From Photobacterium profundum (GTDB taxonomy: Bacteria > Pseudomonadota > Gammaproteobacteria > Enterobacterales > Vibrionaceae): 64,000 bases of DNA. The position numbers were made by a program, and so were the translations under genes. The stretch spans positions 1-64,000 of the forward strand of contig NZ_PYOD01000017.1 in the NCBI RefSeq assembly GCF_003026285.1, read 5' to 3'. Position 1 is the stretch's first letter, and each line of letters starts with the position of its first letter. Below, one piece after another: positions 27,199-34,562 of this stretch. The notes under the pieces were generated by a model. The model saw only the letters and a list, made by a program, of their open reading frames with translations. It was not told the DNA's origin and searched no databases.

Positions 27199-28110
27199 TC
27201 AATATCCTTTGTCAAAATCAACTTTGCAATGTAATGGTTGATTGGCAATAAAACGTAAATAGTTATCTCGAAAAATATTGAATACTTGTTCAGGAAAGCT
27301 TTCGGCTGCGATATGAGGCGTAACCGTAATTTTATCATGTTTCCAGAAGGGATGATTTTGTGCGAGTGGCTCTTGATTGAAAACATCCAGAAAAGCATGT
27401 TGAACTGAGTTTGTATCTATCGCACCCAATAACCCATGCTCACACACTGCATTACCACGCCCTACATTGAACAGTAAAACGTTATTACAGTGCACTAAAG
27501 TACCCGCATTAAGCAGTTGGTCTGTGTTAAGTGTGGCAGGTAAGGTTGAAACAACAATTGTCGCCATAGCCAGTGCATTTGTCAGGTTGGACAAAGAATA
27601 AACCTGATCAAATGCAGTTGTATCGGATATACCCGATCGATTAACGCCTATTACTTTAATGCCGAGTACGCTTGCTACCTGAGCTAAATGGCTACCGATA
27701 GAACCGGTGCCTAATATCACCATGGTTTGGCTGGTTAAAGAGCAATAAGGCTGTGGCAGCCATACACCCGCGTGTTGTTGCGTGTGATAAAGGCTGAAAT
27801 GACGTGTGTAATTAAGTGTCAACCCGATAACGTATTCCGCAATGAGTTGACCAAAATGCCCGCGAATGTTGGTTAATTGATAGTCTTGACGCAACCCGGG
27901 TTTAATTAGTGCATCAATACCCGCAAAGGTGGACTGCAGCCAGCGTAGTGCAGGGGAGTCATCTAATTGCCGGGCGATCTTGGGAGGATCTGCTAATATT
28001 ATCGAGGCTTGCTTGGGATCATCGGTGATTTCCAAGCTTGGTAATTGTGCTTGTTTGATTAATTGACGATAGGTCGCTTGTTGTCGAGATACAATCAGTA
28101 CTTTGTTCAT
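27199..28110 (-). CDS. D-2-hydroxyacid dehydrogenase (NAD(P)-dependent)
   Basis: 303 residues of the D-isomer-specific 2-hydroxyacid dehydrogenase family, GhrA/GhrB-like. Rossmann motif GTGSIGSHLA (134-143) and the catalytic triad Arg219 (NVGRGNAV), Glu247 (FNQEPL) and His266 (TPHIAA). The substrate, perhaps glyoxylate or hydroxypyruvate, cannot be told from sequence. It is divergent from yjaG with 68 bp between starts and heads a two-gene unit with the glycosylase-like gene. Confidence 0.88.
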   Translation of the reverse strand: MNKVLIVSRQQATYRQLIKQAQLPSLEITDDPKQASIILADPPKIARQLDDSPALRWLQSTFAGIDALIKPGLRQDYQLTNIRGHFGQLIAEYVIGLTLNYTRHFSLYHTQQHAGVWLPQPYCSLTSQTMVILGTGSIGSHLAQVASVLGIKVIGVNRSGISDTTAFDQVYSLSNLTNALAMATIVVSTLPATLNTDQLLNAGTLVHCNNVLLFNVGRGNAVCEHGLLGAIDTNSVQHAFLDVFNQEPLAQNHPFWKHDKITVTPHIAAESFPEQVFNIFRDNYLRFIANQPLHCKVDFDKGY

Positions 28111-28178
28111 CGCTTTTCCTTTTGTGCGGGCGAGTTATGCATTAAACTCCCTTGCAAATCACTATCGTAGATTATCCC

Positions 28179-28766
28179 ATGCTTAAGAATCCTGTTCAGC
28201 TTCGTGTCGAAAAACTAGAACCATGGCAACACCTTACTTTTATGGTCTCACTATGTGAGCGTATGTACCCGAATTTTGCTTTATTTTGTGAAGAAACGAA
28301 ATTTGCAGAAGCGCAAAAATACCGTGTGATTGTAGATAGTATTTGGGAAATATTGACGGTTAAGAGTGCCAAAATCAACTTTGAAGGTCAGCTAGAAAGA
28401 TTAGAAGACTTGGTGCCAAGTGCTGCTGATTATGATCTTTATGCGGTACACCCTGCGATTGATGCTTGTGTTGCATTGGCTGATCTACTGCATGCGATGT
28501 TAGATCGTGATCTAATGCTTGAGACATTAGAAAAGATTAGTAGCTTATCTGCAGAAACGGTTGCTGATCTTGAGTTTGCTCAAACAGGTATTGAGATAAC
28601 AAACGAAAACCAAAAAGATAACGAAGCCGTTTGTGAAGAATGGGATGTCCAGTGGGCTATTTTCCGTGCACTAAAAGAAGCTGAACGACGTGATATCGAG
28701 TTGATTAAAAGTTTACGTGACGAATTGCGTGATGAGCAAGTCAGCAACATTGGTATTGCGCTGTAA
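28179..28766 (+). CDS. yjaG: YjaG family protein (DUF416)
   Basis: 195 residues, aligned along its length with E. coli YjaG (196): LKNPVQLRVEKLEPWQHLTFM, SLCERMYPNFALFCEET, AIDACVALADLLHAML and the C-terminal RDIELIKSLRDELRDEQ with SNIGIAL. The ATG at 28179 is chosen over an upstream TTG (28152). The function is unknown. The gene lies between hemE and hupA in E. coli too, so its place is conserved although the genes around it differ. Confidence 0.92.
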   Translation: MLKNPVQLRVEKLEPWQHLTFMVSLCERMYPNFALFCEETKFAEAQKYRVIVDSIWEILTVKSAKINFEGQLERLEDLVPSAADYDLYAVHPAIDACVALADLLHAMLDRDLMLETLEKISSLSAETVADLEFAQTGIEITNENQKDNEAVCEEWDVQWAIFRALKEAERRDIELIKSLRDELRDEQVSNIGIAL

Positions 28767-28803
28767 ACCACGATAGTCATGAACGAGTGACTGAGCAATA
28801 TTT

Positions 28804-28831
28804 AAAAAAGGAGCCTAATGGCTCCTTTTTT
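28804..28831 (+). terminator. Terminator after yjaG
   Basis: AAAAAAGGAGCC / GGCTCCTTTTTT stem with TAAT loop, 37 nt after the stop. Confidence 0.93.
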
Positions 28832-29010
28832 ACGTCTGGTAAAGAAGGATTAAAGCGCAATGAAAGATGATTCATGCAGGGATACTTACCTTGATGCAAA
28901 CTTGTTAATCGCTAGTTAAGTGTAATATTTCAATCTGTAACATTAAAAGCAGTTTAATTGACTGGTTGTTGGTTCTTATTTGTTCCAATCGACTTATTTA
29001 ATATTGTTAC

Positions 29011-29040
29011 TTGAATTGTGATCGTAAAGGCGTTTATAAC
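29011..29040 (+). promoter_or_regulatory. Candidate brnQ promoter
   Basis: TTGAAT (29011-29016), an 18-bp spacer and TATAAC (29035-29040). It would start RNA near 29047, about 70 nt ahead of the leader peptide. From 28832 to here nothing else is recognisable. Confidence 0.5.
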
Positions 29041-29115
29041 TGGAGGTAATCGATGAGGTATTGCCTTGTCATCTTAACTATTAATTACGTCATTACTTGT
29101 CGTGTAGGAATGAGC

Positions 29116-29217
29116 ATGAAAGCATCCGCTTTTTTGAAAACCGTAAATAACAACAGCGACCTTGCTGTTGGCATTCGCGTGCTCCTCTTACTCTCTCTGA
29201 AACTCATTCGGGGCTGA
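29116..29217 (+). CDS. Leucine-rich leader peptide upstream of brnQ (predicted)
   Basis: A 33-codon open frame, ATG at 29116 with AGGA 7 nt upstream, ending TGA at 29215-29217. Its end reads GIRVLLLLSLKLIRG, with a run of Leu codons mostly CTC plus Val and Ile, the pattern of branched-chain amino-acid leader peptides such as those before ilv and leu operons. The same frame stays open back to an ATG at 29053 with an excellent GGAGG, which would give 54 residues. It precedes a branched-chain amino-acid transporter gene, as regulation by ribosome stalling would require. No clear T-run terminator follows. Possible alternative stems are CTGACAG / CTGTCGG and CTGTCGGCTT / AAGCTGGCAG. TTCCTC at 29293-29298 can pair with the brnQ ribosome site. 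Confidence 0.55.
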   Translation: MKASAFLKTVNNNSDLAVGIRVLLLLSLKLIRG

Positions 29218-29332
29218 CAGGCTATATCTTTTTTCTGTCGGCTTGTGAAGAAGCTGGCAGGGTAATATTCTACATTCAAGCTCCCTCCTAGTTTCCTCCA
29301 AGCTTAAACAAACAGCTGTATCGAGGAACATT

Positions 29333-30652
29333 ATGTCTACCAACGTATTAACTGGGCGCAATATCGCAGCCTTAGGATTCATGACTTTTGCCATGTATTT
29401 AGGGGCTGGGAACTTGATCTTCCCGCCATTCTTGGGGTTTCAAGCCGGTGAACATTTCCTATCGGGCATGACGGGTTTCCTGTTAACCGGGGTGGGACTT
29501 CCTGCGTTGGCGTTGATTATCGTTGCTCTGGTGAAAGGTTCAGATAATCTGACTGCGGCTTTACCTCGCCCGTTAGCGACTAGCTTTTGGGTGATGGTGT
29601 TTATCGTGATTGGACCTGCATTTGTTATTCCCCGTGCCATCACGGTGGCGTATCAGTTCAGCTTTGCGCCATTTATTGGTGGTGACGTGTTGGTGCCGTT
29701 TTCAATCGCGTTCTGTGTTATTACTATCTTGTTCTCATTGTTTCCGGGGAAATTGGTCGACACCATTGGTAAATGGCTAACCCCTGTTTTATTGGCTATT
29801 TTAGCTGTTATGGCAGCTTTTGCGTTCTTGTTTCCTGCTGGTCAAGTGATGCAGGCGAAAGGTCCGTATGTTGATGGAGCGTTGGCAGAAGGCCTGACCC
29901 AAGGCTACATGACGATGGATGCTTTGGGCTCGATTGGGTTTGGTTGGGTAATTTTCCGCGCGATCAAAAGTATGGGGGTGGAATGTCCGAAAGCCACTGC
30001 CAAATATACCTTCATTGCAGCAGTGATGTATGCAACCGCGATGGCTGCGGTGTACATGTCGCTGGCTTACATCGGTTCAACCAGTGCTTATTTAGGAACA
30101 GATTTCACCAATGGTGGTGAGATCTTGACGGCATTTACCAATCACCATTTTGGTGTGTACGGCACCATGTTGCTGGGTTTAGTGATGATATTGGCATGTT
30201 TAACGACGGCTATCGGCGTGACTACTGCGGGCAGTGAGTTTTACAACCGTACCTTCTCTTCAGTGTCGTACAGTCGTAGTGTGTGGGTAACGATGATTTT
30301 GGCGGGTTTAGTTGCCAATGTGGGCTTGGATCAGTTATTGGCAGTGACGTTACCGGTTGTTGTCGCGTTGCATCCTATTGCCATTGCGTTGTTGATGATT
30401 GCGCCACTGCGTCATCGTGTGGCACCAGCTGCAGTATTAATGACGGTGGCGATAGCCTTGATTTTTGGTTGTTTCGATGCCGCGCATATCTTGGGTAGCA
30501 TGCCGGAAACATGGGATGTTTGGTTTACGCAATATGTGCCGTTGTACCATTATTACGCAGGGTGGATTGTTCCTACGATCGTGATGCTGGTGGCTGGTTT
30601 GGTAGTGACACGTATTACCAAGCAGCCTGTAGCTGCTGTCGTGAATGCTTGA
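29333..30652 (+). CDS. brnQ: Branched-chain amino acid transport protein BrnQ
   Basis: Inner-membrane cation symporter for Leu, Ile and Val (LIVCS family). 439 residues (E. coli BrnQ also 439) with about twelve hydrophobic segments; the N-terminal family signature GFMTFAMYLGAGNLIFPPFLG is clear. ATG at 29333 with GAGGAA 5 nt upstream. A leader peptide with leucine codons lies about 115 nt ahead, suggesting control by branched-chain aminoacyl-tRNA supply. Terminator follows within 10 nt. GC content is visibly higher than in flanking yjaG and the leader. Confidence 0.95.
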   Translation: MSTNVLTGRNIAALGFMTFAMYLGAGNLIFPPFLGFQAGEHFLSGMTGFLLTGVGLPALALIIVALVKGSDNLTAALPRPLATSFWVMVFIVIGPAFVIPRAITVAYQFSFAPFIGGDVLVPFSIAFCVITILFSLFPGKLVDTIGKWLTPVLLAILAVMAAFAFLFPAGQVMQAKGPYVDGALAEGLTQGYMTMDALGSIGFGWVIFRAIKSMGVECPKATAKYTFIAAVMYATAMAAVYMSLAYIGSTSAYLGTDFTNGGEILTAFTNHHFGVYGTMLLGLVMILACLTTAIGVTTAGSEFYNRTFSSVSYSRSVWVTMILAGLVANVGLDQLLAVTLPVVVALHPIAIALLMIAPLRHRVAPAAVLMTVAIALIFGCFDAAHILGSMPETWDVWFTQYVPLYHYYAGWIVPTIVMLVAGLVVTRITKQPVAAVVNA

Positions 30653-30656
30653 CGGA

Positions 30657-30686
30657 TAAAAAAGGGACCTTAGTGGTCCCTTTTGG
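30657..30686 (+). terminator. Terminator after brnQ
   Basis: AAAAGGGACC / GGTCCCTTTT stem with TTAGT loop; it lies between convergent brnQ and the DUF21/CBS gene and may serve both. Confidence 0.88.
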
Positions 30687-30712
30687 ATACAATGTTAAGT
30701 ATGCGATGTAAA

Positions 30713-31768
30713 TTATTCGTCGTCTTTACTTTCAATCACGCCGTGTTGTTTTTTCCATTTTTCCCAGCGTTGGTAAGCCAGTTGCTGCATGTCGGTATTT
30801 TTATCGGCTTCATCGACAATTTCTTCGCCTACTAAGCTTTCAAAAATATCCTCTAGTGTCACTAGCCCCTGAACCGTACCGTATTCATCAACCACAAGAA
30901 TAAGCTGAGAGTGCTCTGTCATGAGTCGTTCAAATGCCTGTGGTACGCTCATGTTGTTCATTACAACGGGGATCGGGCGCATTATGGCACCCAATTCTTT
31001 ATTTCCATGGCCAGCTTGGCTTTCAGCAAATAATTCTAGGCGATGAACGAAGCCTAAGATATTGTCTTTTTGCTCGCTATATACTAATGGGCGAGAAAAA
31101 GGGCTCTCTTTATGTTTTGATAAAAATGCATTGATTGACTGCTCTGCTTCAACGCGGAAAAGAACAGGGCGAGGTGTCATGATTTTGGTCACACTTACAT
31201 CACGAAACTGCAGTAAATTCGTCAGAATCTTCGATTCACCTTCCGCTAATTCCCCCGACTCTTTTGCTAACATTGCCATTGCTGATAATTCATCTCGTAA
31301 TTTTGGTTGTGCATGACCATGAGCTAAACGACGTGTGATTTGTTCTGATACCCAAACAAAAGGGGTTAATGCCCATACCATCCAGTTAAGAATCGTTGAC
31401 GCTGCCGGTGCCATTTGACGCCAGTAGGTTGCCCCGAGAGTTTTGGGAATAATCTCAGAAAATAACAGAATACCGAAGGTTAAAACGGCAGAAAAAACAC
31501 CGAGCCACTCACTACCAAATACGACCGTTGCTTGGGCACCTGCTGTTGCTGCACCCACAGTATGGGCAATAGTATTTAGCGTTAAAATAGAGGCCAATGG
31601 ACGGTCAATATTCTCTTTTAAGGCGGCTAAACGCGGTGCCGCAGGATGGTTTTGCTGGCGTAATGAACCAATATACGTTGGTGAAATACTAAGCAAAACC
31701 GCTTCTAAAACCGAGCAAATAAACGAAACACCAATAGCAATTGTGATGTAAATCGTAAGGAGAATCAT
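30713..31768 (-). CDS. CNNM/CorC-type membrane protein (DUF21 plus CBS pair)
   Basis: 351 residues. An N-terminal DUF21 transmembrane domain (about 1-180, with hydrophobic segments near 1-25, 58-80, 85-108 and 125-145) contains ILLFSEIIPKTLGA. A CBS pair follows at about 200-320 (KIMTPRPVLFRVEAEQ; LVVDEYGTVQGLVTLEDIFESLVG). The C-terminal CorC/HlyC domain of longer relatives is missing; the protein ends in a charged tail. Relatives are linked to Mg2+ or Co2+ handling, so a metal-transport role is inferred only. Confidence 0.85.
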   Translation of the reverse strand: MILLTIYITIAIGVSFICSVLEAVLLSISPTYIGSLRQQNHPAAPRLAALKENIDRPLASILTLNTIAHTVGAATAGAQATVVFGSEWLGVFSAVLTFGILLFSEIIPKTLGATYWRQMAPAASTILNWMVWALTPFVWVSEQITRRLAHGHAQPKLRDELSAMAMLAKESGELAEGESKILTNLLQFRDVSVTKIMTPRPVLFRVEAEQSINAFLSKHKESPFSRPLVYSEQKDNILGFVHRLELFAESQAGHGNKELGAIMRPIPVVMNNMSVPQAFERLMTEHSQLILVVDEYGTVQGLVTLEDIFESLVGEEIVDEADKNTDMQQLAYQRWEKWKKQHGVIESKDDE

Positions 31769-31997
31769 GCAAACCTGTCAGTGATAAATGTAGATGGGTA
31801 TATATTAAGCGGTGTTGAGAAGAAGAAATACAACTATTTCACGAATGAGATTTGTAATGTTTTGTGAACTTGCGCTCAGTTTATGGTTAAAGAGTCCGCA
31901 TATAGCCACATGATAGCTGACAAACCTTTGCCACACGGGCTTATTTTGAATTAGAGTTGTGGCGTCTGAAGAACATAAACCTTAGAGGGGAAACCAA

Positions 31998-32270
31998 ATG
32001 AACAAGACTCAACTAATTGACCTGATCGCAGAAAAAGCAGATCTATCAAAAGCGCAAGCTAAGCTAGCTTTGGAATCAACTCTTGAGGGCATTACTGGCG
32101 CGCTTAAAGAAGGCGATCAAGTTCAACTAATTGGCTTTGGTACATTTAAAGTAAATCACCGTGCTGCACGTACTGGTCGTAATCCACAGACTGGTCAAGA
32201 AATTCAAATTGCAGCTGCGAATGTTCCTGCATTTGTTTCAGGTAAAGCACTGAAAGATGCACTGAAGTAA
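31998..32270 (+). CDS. hupA: DNA-binding protein HU-alpha
   Basis: Nucleoid protein of 90 residues, MNKTQLIDLIAEKADLSKAQ, with the DNA-binding arm signature GFGTFKVNHRAARTGRNPQTG. Good ribosome site (GAGGGG, with the start at 31998). The neighbours yjaG and yjaH match E. coli, which supports hupA rather than hupB. Confidence 0.97.
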   Translation: MNKTQLIDLIAEKADLSKAQAKLALESTLEGITGALKEGDQVQLIGFGTFKVNHRAARTGRNPQTGQEIQIAAANVPAFVSGKALKDALK

Positions 32271-32278
32271 TCTATACT

Positions 32279-32312
32279 CCGCCAGGTAATATTATCTGGC
32301 GGTGTTTTCTTT
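32279..32312 (+). terminator. Terminator-like hairpin between hupA and yjaH
   Basis: CCGCCAG / CTGGCGG stem (32279-32285 with 32296-32302) followed by TGTTTTCTTTT that runs into the yjaH start at 32314. It can end most hupA transcripts and also covers the only ribosome-site-like bases (GGCGG) of yjaH. Confidence 0.7.
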
Positions 32313-32313
32313 T

Positions 32314-33012
32314 ATGAAGTTTTTAGTTCCTCTTTTTTCTTTTCTTCTTCTAACTGGCTGTGTGGCTAGTTCTGTTCCTGAAAACCCTATCGCACCTATT
32401 CAAACTATTTCTGGTGGTGAAATCACTGGCGATACCACATCACTCTATTGGTACTCTCATCGACAAAAGCGCGCGATTCAATTATCAGAAGTCTTAATCG
32501 TGGGTGATGCTAGTAAATATCAATCTGATTATCGTTGGCGAGAAGGCAAGTTGCGTGAGATGAAACGCCAAGGTACACAATTACATGACGATGGATTAAA
32601 GTCGTTTACAATGCATGTGCGTTACGACACTGAAGGTAATGCTGTATTCCAGCGTTATACGGTGGCAGACACAGTATTACCATTATCTGATGCTCAACTT
32701 ACTGAATTAAAGATTCAAGCCAATACTGCGATTGATCTGGTGAAGAATCAAAATAAACAAGGTAAGTCATTAATTCAGGGGCGATGGGCTGGCAATCGTT
32801 TTATGCGTTGTGGTGACAATAGAGAGCTTGAAGTTGCTTTTCAGCCAACACTGTCAGATTCAATGTTGCAGCAAGTACAAGCACTGTCTCAAGATGGCTT
32901 TATGGCTGTGAATGGTAAAATACAGAAGAAAGCGTTGATAGCAGAACAACTGTTGTTGTTAAAAGGTAATACTCAGCATTGTATTTACCCACCGAAATTA
33001 TTGGATGAGTAA
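32314..33012 (+). CDS. YjaH-like lipoprotein (DUF1481)
   Basis: 232 residues from the ATG at 32314. A lipoprotein signal peptide MKFLVPLFSFLLLTGCVAS with lipobox LTGC (Cys near residue 16) predicts attachment to the outer or inner membrane after export. The rest (SGGEITGDTTSLYWYSHRQKR; NRFMRCGDNRELEVAF) is a DUF1481-type domain of unknown function. Downstream of hupA as E. coli yjaH is. Weak ribosome site inside the hupA hairpin suggests low expression. Confidence 0.82.
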   Translation: MKFLVPLFSFLLLTGCVASSVPENPIAPIQTISGGEITGDTTSLYWYSHRQKRAIQLSEVLIVGDASKYQSDYRWREGKLREMKRQGTQLHDDGLKSFTMHVRYDTEGNAVFQRYTVADTVLPLSDAQLTELKIQANTAIDLVKNQNKQGKSLIQGRWAGNRFMRCGDNRELEVAFQPTLSDSMLQQVQALSQDGFMAVNGKIQKKALIAEQLLLLKGNTQHCIYPPKLLDE

Positions 33013-33040
33013 TACTTCAATTTTCGGTTAAGAATAGATA

Positions 33041-33073
33041 AAAAAACGCGCTGACATATCAGCGCGTTTTTTT
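33041..33073 (+). terminator. Terminator after yjaH
   Basis: ACGCGCTGA / TCAGCGCGT stem with CATA loop, A-rich before and T run after, so it works in both directions between convergent yjaH and purD. Confidence 0.93.
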
Positions 33074-33150
33074 ATTGATACAACGATGTGAATAATACCT
33101 AAGATGTTTACAGAGAATCACTCAGGTTTCATCCTGTACCGAGCATATAG

Positions 33151-34440
33151 TTATGCTTCTAGCTCGCGTGCAATCGCACGGTAGCCGATGTCATCACGGT
33201 GGAACATGCCATCCCATGATATTTGTTTAGTAAGCGCGTAGGCACGTTTCTGGGCGTCAGAAACGCTATCACCCATTGCTGTTGCACATAAAACACGACC
33301 ACCGTTAGTCACGATAGCGCCATTGTTACTGGCTGTACCGGCTTGGAATACTTTTTCACCGGCAACGTCTTGCTGTGGCAGCCCTGAAATAATTGCGCCT
33401 TTCGCGTAATCGGCAGGGTAACCACCAGCGGCTAAAACAATCCCCATCGCAGCACGTGGATCCCACTTCGATTCAACGGTATCCAGTTTCTGGTCAATAG
33501 CTGCAAGGCATAATTCAACAAGATCAGACTGTAGGCGTAACATGATTGGTTGTGTTTCAGGATCACCAAAACGGCAGTTGTACTCAATCACTTTTGGTGT
33601 GCCATCGGCCATCACCATCAAACCGGCATATAAGAAGCCAGTATAAGGTGTGTTTTCTGCTGCCATACCGCGCACGGTTGGGTAGATAACCTCTTCCATG
33701 ACACGATCATGAATCGCTTGGGTAACAACAGGTGCTGGAGAGTATGCGCCCATGCCTCCAGTGTTAGGGCCTGTATCGCCATTGCCAACACGTTTGTGAT
33801 CTTGGCTGGTGGCCATAGGTAGTACATTTTTACCATCGACCATTACGATGAAACTGGCTTCTTCACCGTCGAGGAATTCTTCAATCACCACACGGTGACC
33901 AGCCTCGCCAAATGCATTCCCTGCAAGCATGTCGCGCACTGCGTTTTCTGCTTCTTGTAATGTCATCGCAACGATAACGCCTTTACCTGCTGCTAAACCA
34001 TCAGCTTTAACTACAATCGGAGCACCTTTTTCTTGTAGGTAAGCTAAAGCGGGGTCAATTTCAGTGAAGTTTTGGTATTCAGCGGTAGGGATGTCATGGC
34101 GAGCAAGAAAGTCTTTAGTAAATGCTTTTGAGCCTTCAAGCTGAGCAGCTGCTTGTGTTGGACCAAAAATAGCTAACCCTGCCGCACGGAATGCATCAAC
34201 AACACCAATAACAAGAGGTGCTTCAGGGCCAACAATGGTTAGGTCTATCGCGTTTTCTTTGGCAAAAGCGACTAATGCTTCGATGTCTTCAACACCAATA
34301 GCAACATTTTCGACTTTAGGTTCAAGAGCAGTACCAGGGTTACCTGGAGCAACGAAAATAGTGTTTACGTCTGCAGATTGTGCCGTTTTCCACGCGAGTG
34401 CATGTTCACGACCACCATTACCAATAATAAGAACTTTCAT
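33151..34440 (-). CDS. purD: Phosphoribosylamine-glycine ligase (GAR synthetase)
   Basis: Second step of de novo purine synthesis: joins glycine to 5-phosphoribosylamine with ATP. 429 residues as in E. coli. ATP-grasp fold: N-terminal MKVLIIGNGGREHALAWK, KADGLAAGKGVIVAMT, and metal/active site VIEYNCRFGDPETQ. Second gene of purHD; a 122-nt spacer with a hairpin (AGGCCAG / CTGGCCT, 34523-34545) separates it from purH. Confidence 0.97.
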   Translation of the reverse strand: MKVLIIGNGGREHALAWKTAQSADVNTIFVAPGNPGTALEPKVENVAIGVEDIEALVAFAKENAIDLTIVGPEAPLVIGVVDAFRAAGLAIFGPTQAAAQLEGSKAFTKDFLARHDIPTAEYQNFTEIDPALAYLQEKGAPIVVKADGLAAGKGVIVAMTLQEAENAVRDMLAGNAFGEAGHRVVIEEFLDGEEASFIVMVDGKNVLPMATSQDHKRVGNGDTGPNTGGMGAYSPAPVVTQAIHDRVMEEVIYPTVRGMAAENTPYTGFLYAGLMVMADGTPKVIEYNCRFGDPETQPIMLRLQSDLVELCLAAIDQKLDTVESKWDPRAAMGIVLAAGGYPADYAKGAIISGLPQQDVAGEKVFQAGTASNNGAIVTNGGRVLCATAMGDSVSDAQKRAYALTKQISWDGMFHRDDIGYRAIARELEA

Positions 34441-34562
34441 CGTAATTCTTCCCTAATGTTCAATGTACTTACTAAATAGAGAAGCCCCTGATGTGAATCA
34501 GAGGCATAGTATTCGTTTAAACAGGCCAGCGAAATGCACTGGCCTTTTTTGCTATGTGCAAC

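Noticed and set aside
27188..27398. 70-codon N-terminal extension of the uracil-glycosylase-like gene
   Set aside because: It overlaps the 3' end of the dehydrogenase gene in another frame and the family begins at the ATG at 27188.
29085..29394. Minus-strand frames over the brnQ leader and brnQ 5' end
   Set aside because: No ribosome site or family likeness; the plus strand carries a promoter, a leader peptide and brnQ.
34523..34545. Hairpin AGGCCAG / CTGGCCT between purH and purD as a full terminator
   Set aside because: Its T run is on the plus strand, opposite to purHD transcription, so it is more likely a stabilising or processing hairpin in the operon.
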